Source: Liolophura sinensis (lineage: Eukaryota > Mollusca > Polyplacophora > Chitonida > Chitonidae). From it: a stretch of DNA of 64,000 bases. Under the pieces are notes generated by a model that was not told the origin of the DNA, ran no database searches, and worked only from the letters and a program-made list of their open reading frames with translations. The stretch lies in the NCBI RefSeq assembly GCF_032854445.1, contig NW_027017965.1, forward strand, positions 186,001 through 250,000. Direction: 5' to 3'. This document shows, in pieces, positions 20,019 through 31,639 of the stretch (position 1 is its first letter; each line of letters begins with the position of its first letter). Both the position numbers and the translations under genes were made by a program.

Positions 20019-20537
20019 GTAATATGTTCAAGTTTTGATCTAACGCGTTCAAAAACATAAACCCATCTGAAATACAGGAAATTCATTGACATCGGTGTTG
20101 TGGCTTATTAAGTGAGGGTGAGGGCCACATTTTATTTGATACAAACTTCCCTGGGATACATTAACAAGAACAATATGCATTGGCATAGACATATAATTAT
20201 GTTGAAATTTAAAGCAATGCAAGCATGACAGAGTATCCTGACTAACATATTCACATGTGATATACGCTCCGAATAGTAAAAATATATCACTATGCAATAT
20301 GAGATTGTATAAAATGTAAAGGATAATTAAAGCTGTTTGCCAGAAGCGCTGCCAGGGTCCACGCTATTTCCGTGTAACCATTTCTGTCAGCCTGATAGGC
20401 AAACTGATGTTAACTATGAAAAGGAAAAAACTGGGCTTCTGTGTATGTATGTATGCCTGGATATTTATGTCGCAATTAATAATTTTTCAATCAGCCATGT
20501 GACGTCGAGGACTCATTACTTACGTGCACAAATATAA
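20019..20537. other. AT-rich spacer, nothing recognised
   Basis: There are no coherent frames, repeats or RNA genes visible between the SINE tail and the Tc1 element. Confidence 0.5.
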
Positions 20538-20539
20538 TA

Positions 20540-20567
20540 AACTCTGTCAAAAAAGAAACGCAACCCC
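20540..20567 (+). repeat. left terminal inverted repeat of Tc1 element
   Basis: AACTCTGTCAAAAAAGAAAC then GCAACCCC; it matches the reverse complement of 22043-22070. Confidence 0.9.
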
Positions 20568-20868
20568 TGTCCTCGGATATCAAAAATTCGTTCGAATAAA
20601 GTTATTGCTTCGAAACTAAATTTTAGCCAAATGTAATGAAATTATACACGTTTTTAATGAAGATTACCATCCAAACAACTCCCTTTTCTCTCCTAAGTGT
20701 ATTTTATTGCTTATGACGTCACAACGCATGGACTGACCCTGTTGACTTCGCACACAGAACCATTCACCTGCAAATCATGTCAATGGCAGTTATAGTGTGG
20801 GGGTGTATAAAAGCCCATGTGCTTTCGTATTTCATTCATTCATTCGTCGACGAAAGGCAGTCGGTAAA

Positions 20869-21876
20869 ATGCCGCGACTGAGTGTTGCCGACCGAAATAT
20901 CGCCATTGGTCTTCTTCAAGCCGGAGAAAGTTTTGGTACTATTGCACGACACCTAAATGTTCACAAAACAACGATATCCCGACTTTGGAGCCGTTACAAC
21001 AACTTTAATTCGACCAACGATCGCCCGAGAAGTGGAAGGCCAAGAATCACCACCCCACTTCAAGATCGGTACATCCGGGTCCTTCACCTGTGTAATCGGC
21101 ATGCCCTACCAACCGTGACTGCCACACAAATACCAGGTTTGAGGAGAGTGTCGGCTCAAACGATTAGGAACCGTCTGAAAGAAGCGGGTTTACGTGCCTG
21201 TAGACCAGTTGTTGGACCTGTACTGCGCCCCTTACGTCGACGCCTACGACTCAGGTGGTGCAACAACGTAAGGATATGGACTTTACAAAACTGGAAGCGC
21301 ATCTGGTTTTCTGATGAATCCCGTTTTCTTTTGACACGTCACGACGGAAGACAGCGTGTGTATAGGAGACGTCATGAACGCTTTGCGCCCATCTGCGTCC
21401 GGCAGGTGGACAGATTTGGCGGAGGCAGTGTTATGGTTTGGGGAGCCATCTCGTACAACCAGAAATCAGACTTGGTGATCGTTCCAGGGAACCTGACAGC
21501 CCAACGTTACATCAACCACGTGTTACAGCCTCACCTTCTCCCGATTATTGACCGACAGACACAGCTTTTTCAACAGGACAACGCCAGGCCTCATACTGCA
21601 CGTGCAACAATGAACTTTCTGCAGGATTCCAACGTCAATGTCTTGCCGTGGCCCTCTAAATCACCAGACCTCAACCCTATTGAACACCTGTGGGATACTC
21701 TGGATCGACACGTGCGTCAACGTCAGCCACCGCCACAGACGCTTCAACAGCTCGCCGTTGCGTTACAAGAGGAGTGGAGGTCCATTCCCCAGGAGAGAAT
21801 CCGGCGTCTTATCCGTTCTTGTCCAAGGAGATGCCGTGCAGTGATTGCAGCTCGTGGTGGTCATACGAGATACTGA
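20869..21876 (+). CDS. Tc1-type DD34E transposase, intact
   Basis: The 335-residue protein (normal for Tc1, ~340) starts at the Met of MPRLSVADRNIAIGLLQAGE; an upstream in-frame Met at 20797 would add 24 residues but lacks family character. Residues 1-110 form the paired helix-turn-helix DNA-binding region (VHKTTISRLWSRYNN, then RRVSAQTIRNRLKEAGL), with a GRPR AT-hook-like motif at about 56-59. The catalytic triad is D149 (WFSDESRF), D237 (FQQDNARPH) and E272 (SPDLNPIEHLWD), with exactly 34 residues between D237 and E272. The glycine-rich box GGGSVMVWGAIS is at about 184-195. It catalyses cut-and-paste transposition at TA sites. No stop or frameshift is seen, so it could be functional. Confidence 0.95.
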   Translation: MPRLSVADRNIAIGLLQAGESFGTIARHLNVHKTTISRLWSRYNNFNSTNDRPRSGRPRITTPLQDRYIRVLHLCNRHALPTVTATQIPGLRRVSAQTIRNRLKEAGLRACRPVVGPVLRPLRRRLRLRWCNNVRIWTLQNWKRIWFSDESRFLLTRHDGRQRVYRRRHERFAPICVRQVDRFGGGSVMVWGAISYNQKSDLVIVPGNLTAQRYINHVLQPHLLPIIDRQTQLFQQDNARPHTARATMNFLQDSNVNVLPWPSKSPDLNPIEHLWDTLDRHVRQRQPPPQTLQQLAVALQEEWRSIPQERIRRLIRSCPRRCRAVIAARGGHTRY

Positions 21877-22042
21877 GGAAGACGCCCCCTGGTGAACAAC
21901 TGGTGTCTGTGAGATGACTTTTGAAAAGACGGTTTTAAACATGACCATCTTGATTATTATTCTGCCAAATGTCTGACTTCTTTCTTTAATAAGAAAAAAG
22001 TTGTGCCGTCTTAAAACTAAATATTAAAATCTCTAAAATACG

Positions 22043-22070
22043 GGGGTTGCGTTTCTTTTTTGACAGAGTT
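22043..22070 (-). repeat. right terminal inverted repeat of Tc1 element
   Basis: GGGGTTGC then GTTTCTTTTTTGACAGAGTT, the mirror of the left end. Confidence 0.9.
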
Positions 22071-22465
22071 TACGTCTTCTTGTGACAGGGCGAGTCTGTG
22101 GTGCGAAAGTGAAGTATCATATTGACGAAACCAGACATGACACTCCACGCAGTCAAATTATACTGACACGGGCCCAGCGTACGTATTTTACGTATTTACG
22201 TACGCTTACTCATGCATTAACTGTACATCAGATGCAACTTGATCGACTCAGTGGTTTTTTAGAAGAATATTCTGTAAGGCTTTCTGTAAAATTCAAATTG
22301 ACCGACAAACTACATGACTGGTCAAAAATTGAACAGTGAGAAAATTTTCTCATATGTTCAACGCTGTTGCTGCGGAGTTCTATAGTTGCGTTACATTTAA
22401 AATAGGTTTTGAAATATTAGAACAGTAAAAGTAAAAGAATAATAACAAATAAAACTGCTATTAGT

Positions 22466-22722
22466 TTTACGGCTTCCAAGCTAGTGTTACCGCAGCGTAA
22501 TGACCCAGGAGCCTCTCACCACTGCGGTCGCTGTGAGTTGAAATCCAGCTCATGCTGACTTCCTCTCCGGACGTACGTGGGAAGGTCTGGCAGCAACCTG
22601 AGGATGGTCGAGGGTTTCCCCAGGGCCTGGTTTCCTCCCACCATAAAGCTGGTCGTCGTCGTAAAAGTGAAATATTCTTGAGCACGGCGTAAAACACCAA
22701 TCAAATAAATAAATACATAAAT
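22466..22722 (+). mobile_element. tRNA-derived SINE copy
   Basis: Contains GGTCGCTGTGAGTTGAAATC (B-box region), CAGCTCATGCTG, CCCACCATAAAGCTGGTCGT and the tail GCGTAAAACACCAATCAAAT followed by AAATAAAT repeats. It is the same family as the full copy at 59532-59802. Confidence 0.75.
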
Positions 22723-22924
22723 CCAAGCTAGTGATCTGTACTCACGGCTTTTTAGCACGTGCTTTAAAACAAACCTGTTTCAGAGCTAGAAATTTTCATT
22801 TTCGTTTCAGTTAAAGAATGCTAAAATATTTAAAATTAGGGCGGTTAGCTATATGCACGTATGTGTTTATACGTAAATGTAGCGTCAAACAGACGAAAAT
22901 TATGTTTTTGTTCTCCAGCGAAAC

Positions 22925-23010
22925 ATTGAGTGAGTGCTTGGGGTTTAACGTCGTACTTAACCATTTTTCAGTCACATGACGACGATGCCAAACACTGAAC
23001 TACAGTGCGT
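22925..23010 (-). mobile_element. second SINE family, 3' part
   Basis: GAGTGCTTGGGGTTTAACGT, then CGTACTTAACCATTTTTCAG and TCACATGACGACGATG, read on the minus strand, match the 3' halves of the copies at 31.65 and 45.6 kb. Confidence 0.5.
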
Positions 23011-24389
23011 TGAAGCGTGGACAGTGCAGTTACAGGTAGAATGCCACCGTTTAGCAAGGCATTGTTACTGTTGAAGTTGATGTATAACGCGCCACTGAAT
23101 ACAAGTTTTTAAACCCACCGTACGCTAAAATAAAAGGTGTAGTTGATCTATCTGCTGACTGGTCATGTGACCTTCAAAAGTGTGAAAAATCGCCATTTTT
23201 TTGTTTAATTCTAATTTTTAGGAAAACTGTAGAAAATCTAACTACATTCAAAAATAGGTCATTATCTGACGTCGCACGATCCATGACGAGCTTCTACAGC
23301 TTTCACTGGAATTCAACGCCTTCTGCAGTTTATGTTGCTCTGTGAGTGCTGTAACAGCATACCAAATATCTGCTTGATCCGTGCAGTGGTTCTGGAGAAG
23401 AAGATTGCTAAAGCATTTGGTCGCCTTATAATATGGCGAAAAAGCAGGTCGCCGTTTGGCGGGAAAAGGGGGACACCGACCCATCATTTGTTTACGGTTA
23501 CACAGTACTTTTGTCTTCGATTTCTCACCAATAGTTTGGTTCAGCCACGAACAGTTTTTCTACAAATCACTAAAAAGTGAGTACAGAGAACATTTCTTTA
23601 ATCATCCATGCAAGAACAATAGTCTTTCAGCTTTCAGCTTTGAAGTCTAATGAAAAGATTCATACCAATTTCAACACGTGTTTCGCCAGGATGGCGTGAT
23701 CTAAAAATCTATATACATGTTAATACAACAATACTGCAGGCTAGTCGTCTACATAAAATGTGCATGGGAAATATACATTTACACTTTTGTTTTCAAATTT
23801 ATACCAAATTGATGCAAAACACGTATACAACATGTAGTACGTAACACTTTGGTGAAAAAATTCCATCATCATAGTGTCAAGGCATGTACTCAAAAATGCA
23901 CGTCCATGTATTAAGCGTTTATATGCATTGACTGTCGTATTGGCGCTGACTGTCCAGAAATGTCAGAAGAAAATGCTAAATTTTATATACAATCTATGAA
24001 AAACATCATATAAATCAATCTTCTCAGTAACTTTGCAGATAACACTTTAATGTTGCCTTGGTTACCGATTTGGGCCATCAGCTGATCACAGTTGCAGCTA
24101 TTGGAAATCACTGAGCTCAGGAGCATCCAGTAAAACACAAAGGGAAAGCCTGTGAGTTTTGGCTCGGCTGACTAGTGTTATTCGCGGCTTTCATCCTTTC
24201 TTAAAGCTCCTTATGTCAGAGTGTTGCATTCAGCTATTGAATTCTTATGAACCATATTTAGCCAAAGTCAAAGAAATGAAGTTATTAATATTACGTAGAT
24301 CTGAAGACAAAAAAATCCGTGAATCTTGATGATAAAAAAAAAATAAAAAAGAACAAATATGTAGTTTAACCCGGCTTCCTATCATATAT
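23011..24389. other. spacer with no recognised gene
   Basis: Only AT-rich sequence with short fortuitous frames. It ends at a candidate polyadenylation signal of the minus-strand channel gene. Confidence 0.5.
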
Positions 24390-24395
24390 TTTATT
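24390..24395 (-). other. candidate polyadenylation signal of the DEG/ENaC gene
   Basis: AATAAA on the minus strand, about 460 bp after the stop codon at 24854. Confidence 0.4.
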
Positions 24396-24853
24396 CACCA
24401 CAAATAAAACATGTCGCCGGTTGGCAGCTCAGAGTCTACAGAGTATACAGGATTCTATATTCATCTATACATACTGAACTCTCGACTACATGTGTATTGT
24501 TAGGAAAACACTTCCTTTGCTTTACTATGAAGTTCGCCGGTAAGGACGAATATACAGTTTATCTAGGCAACGTAATGTAGTTGTAGACACTACCGGATAG
24601 AGGTATTTTGAAATACCTGTGCAGCGCCTGGTGTAATGTGCATTAAAATATACATATGAAGAGCTATTCTGACCGTAAACAGCTTGCCAAATGAAATCAA
24701 AATATTTCATGGACGACCAACATTATTAACGTGTGGTTTGTAAAAATTAAACATTTGAAGCTTAAAATGAGGTACAATACAAAGAATTCCAAATTAAGTG
24801 AAAGTATTTCGGTGACGATCACGATAACTTGATTTTATCTTGTCTTTCCTCTT

Positions 24854-25129
24854 TTAAGTTCGCTGTCCGGTCACGTATCGTATAGGTTCACGGTAGCCAT
24901 TCATTTTATCCGTATCCATGCTGAGAACACTGTTGATGTTGCGTAAATTTTGCGATTTATTCTCCTGTTGCTGTGGCTTTTGGACTTCCTTTGGATCATG
25001 GCCGCACAACCGTTCAAGACTCCACTCACACACTTCCATAATAAGCTGGGCGAGCTCAAAGAGGCTAAGGACTGAAAGACCAAGGAACAGTCCGGCCGTA
25101 CCACCCAAGTCGGAGTAAAACTGAGAATC
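24854..25129 (-). CDS. DEG/ENaC exon 12: TM2, pore and C-terminus
   Basis: 92 codons including the TAA. DSQFYSDLGGTAGLFLGLSV begins the exon and LSLFELAQLIMEVCEW completes TM2. The G-x-S selectivity-filter triplet reads G-L-S. The cytoplasmic tail is Gln/Asn/Lys-rich. The acceptor is TTTTTTTCTTCCAG. Stop TAA at 24856-24854. Confidence 0.9.
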   Translation of the reverse strand, partial: DSQFYSDLGGTAGLFLGLSVLSLFELAQLIMEVCEWSLERLCGHDPKEVQKPQQQENKSQNLRNINSVLSMDTDKMNGYREPIRYVTGQRT

Positions 25130-28100
25130 CTGGAAGAAAAAAATTATTTCATTGTTGTGAAATTTAATGTCTACAGAAGCCATCATATTATTGATTGATA
25201 TCTTAATTCGGTGTTAAATGCCTTATTCAAGAATTTTTCGTTCACACGACGGCTGTGAGGTGTATGGTTGCAAACCACGGCCTGGAGGAAATAGTCAGAA
25301 ACATATAACCAGAGCTGGAATCGATCTTGCTACGTCATTTGTTCTCTGACTGTCACGACAGCAACTCAAACAAGCCAACGAGGGCCTCCTAACGACAATG
25401 CCATGTTTCTTGTGTAACAAAAAATTCATCACTGGGGGCGCTGTTCACATCCAACATTAAACATTCGCTGCACGCCAACAACTGTTAAACATATCCTAAG
25501 CAACCCAGAGTATAAATAGAAAATACTTTCGCCTGATTCGAATGAACAGAAAAAAGTTATATGATATGAAATAAAACGTGACAGACACGGTTCACAAAAG
25601 CTTATATAACAGTGCCTTGCGTTGTTTCTCTTTATGCTATGTTAAACTCTTAAGTGTATGGAGAAAGACTATAGTCTCGCTAAAGCTTTTTGTTTCGAAA
25701 AAACGTTACTGACAATGTAGTTCACATCTGAGAGTGAAACATTTTGCCCTGAAGTCAGCCACCCCTAATCAAGGAAAATGTGAAAACGACAACGAGAACG
25801 CTGAAGGTCAAGTTTATTTAGTTATTTATCTGATTGGTTTTTTACGACAAAACTAAGGAATATTTCACTTATACGACGGCGGCCAGACTTATAGTGGAAG
25901 GAAACCTTGCACATACCGCTGGAAACCCACGACCATTCGCCGAATGCTGGCAGACTTTAGATCGTACGAACACAGAGGAAGCGAGGTCAAGTCAGAAAAT
26001 TTATGTTGACCTATCACACAGAACACGATATGTGTATACAGCGAGATATTCATTTAAAACATTAGTAACCTATTATGCTATCTTCTGGAAAAGTAAATAT
26101 TATTGATATATCTAAAAAAGGGGAGTGATTGTGTGGTTTGAGTGCTTGCATTTCAATAGTACAAAGGAAACCTTGGGTTCAATGTACCATTCTCGGGTGG
26201 GAATTTTCTTGGCTTCCGCCCACCTTGGCGTCACCAAGTCGTTGTGAGTGCTGTCTTGTATTGTCTTACATTTCCATCGCTTAACAAACGTAATTACTCC
26301 ACTATTCAAACTAGTCGTCATTTTATAAGTGAAAACTTCGTCAGCAGAGTTTTAAACAACAGCCAAATAAATACATAAAGCATTGACATCAACAAAGGAA
26401 AATGTGAAACTATACTGGAATTTGTATTTGTAATATACAGCATAGGTGGCAAAACGATTCCAGAAAAGAAGTTGTAAATACGTACGGAGTAACTGGGCTC
26501 TTCCTTAATATCTTCATAATTCATGTCTCGGTAAAATATGTTCACTTTCAGGAAATTTCGTCTGAAGCAAAAGAAAGTTTTTTGTTTCATTTTATCTATA
26601 TTTGGATAACTAAGTGAAAAAAAAGATAAACATGAACATTTATATCGATGTCATGAGAATATACTACCTTTTCTCCGCCATGTCCGAATAGGTGAGATCA
26701 TTGCAGTCGGCCTCCTGTGACGGGTCCTTACATATTGTCTCTTGTAAAGAATTCTGCAATGATAACCCAAGAGAATACTTAACTAATACAACTTCATTAT
26801 ACAAAAGAAACGCGGAGAGAATGAACAACACAATGAGAATTTGGTGCGGTTATCTTACTTTAAGAAGTTATAACGATTTAATAACTGATGTAAAAATTAC
26901 CTGTACATACTACATAAATTAATATTTAAGATACTAATCATAAAAATATTTCCCGAAACATCTTTTGACGCAAACCTCATAAAAAATAGACTGCAACCAA
27001 GATTTCCTGTCACAAATTGTAAATAGGAATTATGTGCTTGTCAGATTCATCAAACCATTCTGCCCAAGAAAAGTCAGTTCGAATATTATGCAAGATTTCA
27101 CTTCTAGTTGATTCGGATGCATGTATATTGAAGACAGAACAGGGTTTGGGAATTCAGTACCTGTCGATGAAGCGCGGTTGTTCACTCAGAAAACTCTCCA
27201 CCCATAAACCTGACCGCCGTCATTAAAGTGAAAACCCCAGTAGTACTCACAGCACAACTCGGAAACCTCTCACCAATTTGGTCGCCGTGAGTTCATAAGT
27301 CCAGCTTATGCTGGTTTTCTTTCGGCAACCTCCTGATGGTCGTGGATTCCCGGGCTCTGCCTGGTTTCCTCCCCCTCAATGCTGGCCGTATAAGTGAAAT
27401 ATTCGTGAGTACTGCGTAAAACACCAATCAAATAAATATATTAATTAAAGTGAAAAATGTTTGTGTACGGCGTCAAATGCAATGAATACATACTATTTTC
27501 ACTCATTACTGCCTGGTAAAAACCTTACCACATAAGAATTGGTGGGCCAATCCCGACTAGAAAGCATCATGTCATACGTCTGCTCCCTGCATACAGAAAC
27601 AAAGTCAGGTGAAGTCAGCATGGTTCACCAACAAACGAAGTAACCTTTCCATCAAAGAAACAATATCTAGAGTTGACGACATAAATTTGTCGATTCAATG
27701 ATCACTTTAAACTGCGTGATACAATATTCCGCTTTTGACTTGCTTTTTTCATAACAGAAGTACAGTAATTTAGTTATGGATACACAACAAAAACTACATA
27801 TAAATGTAAAAAAAAAAAACGGCTATTCGACCACTCTGGCAGACATGACATGTTTTCTATACAACTAAATCGTTTGGAGAAAACGTTGAAATGATTTACT
27901 GATATTATAAAATGGATGCCAGCCTATGTTTTAATAAAAACGTATGCATGTACAGTCCCATCATATACACGTAAGGCGTTGATGGATAAAATGTGTGCAT
28001 TCAAATAAAAACAGCAATGCGTTTGCACATTAATGCACGTGTTTTTATAAATTCACGTCATGCGTCGCGAATATTTGCAGTGTAGTCATTGTAAAAGTGG

Positions 28101-31100
28101 CCACATTCTCAGGGGTTCCGTTCGTTAACTATCTGGTAATGTTTTTTTTTTTTATTTCCCATGTGACATTTGGCTCAATTTTGAAAGTTCTTGTAAATTC
28201 GGTTTTGAATAAGTCTGGATAACATCACAAGACTACAGAATGGATAGTAAAACCAGAGCAGTGACAGTGTGATGTCTGGCAATTATCGCCTATTACCAGT
28301 GAAATTTGGCTTCTTGTCAATTAACCCCAGCCAGGGCGCTATTCCGACTATTCATGTATATGCTTAAACGGTAGCAACGTACACAGAGCATCACCCCAAA
28401 GTGTAAGTCCATTACCTAGAATTATGCAAACTTCGCTATAGCTAGTCTCCACGGCACTTCACGCTTTGCTTCCATCGCGAACACATGATGTGACGTATCT
28501 GCGCAGCCATGTATTTTTTGTGTCTCTTTATTGTGCATCTAACGTTTGCAAAACGGCTCACGCCTGGTGGGATCCAAACGCGGTTCTGTTGAAATAGACT
28601 TTAACAATATTACGACAACGGAGAATTTTGTAAAAGGAAAACAATATCCTCGACAGTAATTGTTTTAGAGTTGTTTGGAAATATAAAAGTAATCAATGGG
28701 TTTATTATTGCATACAAAACAATGACTATCGAAATCGTAGTTTTTAAATACGGATGGTCGGTTTCAAGGTGTGGCAGCCGTTTACAATTAGATTTTCCAG
28801 GATTCAGTTCACAATTTCCACCCAAAAGGTTGGCATATTTCTCCACCAGGTTGCGCGAGTTTCTACAGATGACATAACATGTGTACTGTGTGGTGGACAC
28901 TAGCCATACTTCCATTTAATGGACTTCTGGTGAAACAAAAATGCAGTGATCTTTTCTAGAATCAATCAAAATGTTGTGCTTTCCTAACATTTAATACTCA
29001 TATGAAAACAATACAAAGGGACCGAAGGTTTTTCGAACTATACCATGACGTATTGACAGTATTATTGTTGATACAAGGGGAGATAACCAGATGAGATAGG
29101 GAAGTAGCCGACATAATGACAAAATTCCTCGCCCTCGAGTACTTCATTTCGCGTACTGTTCAGTTTCAAGGCACAGTTCTTAGGACATGCACTGGCATCA
29201 GAAATAATCTCGATTTCTTGATTAGAAGCTTTAATTTAGCAGAAGTTTGGCTTTATCAGATACGTAAAGTAATGATGGTTGTAACGCGACATCAAATTCA
29301 AAATCTTTATGCAATCTACGTAAATTTGCACTTTTCATTACTATTAGAAGTCTACGAGAAAACACTCACTCCGACGCTATCAGTTTAGGTCGGACCCTAT
29401 GACAAGTACAATTCTGATTAAGAATATCAACATTAAATCCTTAAAACTTCTATCTTCTTGTCTCGTAAGGCAATGGCATTGGCTAGAACACACAGAACTT
29501 TTTGAACTCTCCACCTAACGACCCAGGCTAAGATACAAACCACTGAAGATAATATCCGCGAGAATTTTGTTGCTACTTTTGAAACGACAAAAAAGCATTG
29601 CATGTTCGAAAAGAGTAGTTTTAATATTTCGAGCCCAGTCGTTCAAAAGTGTATAAGGGCTAAACACGGTATTAACTTTAGGGCAGACTAAACTGTCATT
29701 TAATTTGTATGAGGATGAGACTGGTGTTACGTTTTTAGCCTTGCTCAACTTAAATACACATTTTGAAAATGCACCCCCCTCGAGTAATAACATCATTATT
29801 ATATTACATATGAAATACAAATAGCTTATCTTTGCACACAGCTTCAGCTAACAACCGGAGTTTTTTTTAATTTTCCCTCTTCCTTCCTTTTATGGTAGGA
29901 AGAAATAACCAAGTTGTGAATACCAAAAGAAAGCCAAAGCTGTTGTCTTATTGTGGTTATGGCTTACCAGCAAGCATTAGGGCAATCGCAAGACACGTTC
30001 TCGTGAACAGAATAATCCTGTGACAGGCTGCGGACACAAGCACCTGTGGATACAAATGAACATGGAGTGAACACGAAAATGACAACTGAGTCAGCCATTC
30101 ACGGGTGAAGGGAACCGGGCAGAAGCCGAGGTAACAGCTGTGTCTCGTCAGGCGGCGATGTTCCCACATATCTGGCGCACACAAAAGCATTCTGCTGACC
30201 AAAACGTTATTAGAGGCAGGCAGCTCAGCAGAGTATGTTGTTCTTTTTGTGCCACAAAAATGCAATTAAATCAGCCCTCAAAACTAGACGCTCCTACGGG
30301 CCGGTTCCATGAAGCTTACTTAGTGTTAAGTAAACGGAGAAACGATTCCACAGTGCTCGCCCACTGAGGACACCTATATAAATATCCTTAATAATTAAAG
30401 CTCAGCTTATAATAACTTATGTAGTCATTTTTCTTTAGCTTAGCACTTTTTTCAACCACGTGAATTTGTGGTCGGAATTTCAGAGATAAGACCAAAATAG
30501 CCTCAGACTATATATATATATATATATATATTCGATTATACATACTTTTGTTAAGAAATTCACACGGTTGCAGCGATTCTCTGTGCAATATGGCTGACGG
30601 GTAAAGATGCGTTTGGGCAAGTAGGAAACATCCGCACTTCTTCAGTATTAATGAGTACAGGCAAGTGGCCTGACAAGACTGGAAAATAGGGAGAACATAG
30701 ACGCTTTAATATTTGCATAACAGTTCAAAAAAGATAAGTACAAATTTATAGACCTCATCTGACTTGAAAACATGTTAATTTCATTTACTTGACCGAAGTC
30801 TTCAAGAAATTCTCACTTACTGATATTTTCTACCGTACGATTGAAAAAGGGTAATCTGCATGAGTAATACTTAACGAGCTGATTTTCCTCCGTGTTTACT
30901 TCTTCATCGGACTGGAATCCGGATATACGGTCATGCTCTTTCCTACACATTTGTCCCAACCAGAAAGAAACAATATTTCACTGCGAGATTTAGTCGAGAT
31001 TCAGACTGGGTTTGGCCGAGAAATGAAGAAGCTAACCCAAGACCAAGATTTACGCAAGATTCAGTCTCAATTAAATGCCGATATGTCGCGTCTCGTTGGG

Positions 31101-31603
31101 ATCTGATTACAATGTATAGTTGTTGTCCTTTTCAAAACCGAATCGCAGTTAAATCTCGCAGTGTCATTCAAGCATTACTTTTCTTGGTTTTGGGCCAATG
31201 CGCAGGAAAGAGCATGACCACATACCCGGCTTCTATAATCGTATAAGAGAGCCGTATGCTCACCTGGCGGGAGTATCTATTGTCCGATGGAAATCCGCCG
31301 AAGGCACCTCTGTTTTCAGAGTCACTGACACAATTTCCATATGGTGTTCCTTGACGAGTAATGTTGACCTGAAAATGAGTGAGATCAATAAATATACCAT
31401 TGGACTGAGGAATGTTCCTCCTTCAACAATAACCTGGGGTTGAAACCCAGGTAGGCTGATAACAAAGACTTTAAAAATGGTACTTGCTGCTGCCTGGCTT
31501 CGCGCTCAGCGATGGGAGGTCAGAGCAAGGAAACATGACCGGTTGGCCCGGTGTCAGTATTATGTGACTGGGTGGAGTGTCATGTCTGGTGTCTGGTGTC
31601 TGA

Positions 31604-31639
<36 letters not shown>

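Larger units (their letters stand above)
20540..22070 (+). mobile_element. Tc1/mariner transposon, complete
   Basis: The 1531-bp element is bounded by inverted ends AACTCTGTCAAAAAAGAAAC at 20540 and its complement ending at 22070. Each end continues into GCAACCCC. A TA dinucleotide lies directly outside on both sides (20538-20539 and 22071-22072), the target duplication expected for Tc1/mariner. It carries a single intact transposase gene. Near-identical ends and an unbroken gene suggest a recent insertion. Confidence 0.95.

Noticed and set aside
28610-28915. Minus-strand 101-codon frame with a hydrophobic stretch in intron 8
   Set aside because: No DEG/ENaC motif and no splice sites in phase. 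Exons 8 and 9 join perfectly without it.
30821-30942. Larger version of channel exon 7 starting after TGTGTAG
   Set aside because: It would include sequence of the foldback left arm and has a phase incompatible with exon 6.
31198-31443. Plus-strand 81-codon frame
   Set aside because: Covers channel exon 6 in antisense and one arm of the foldback element.
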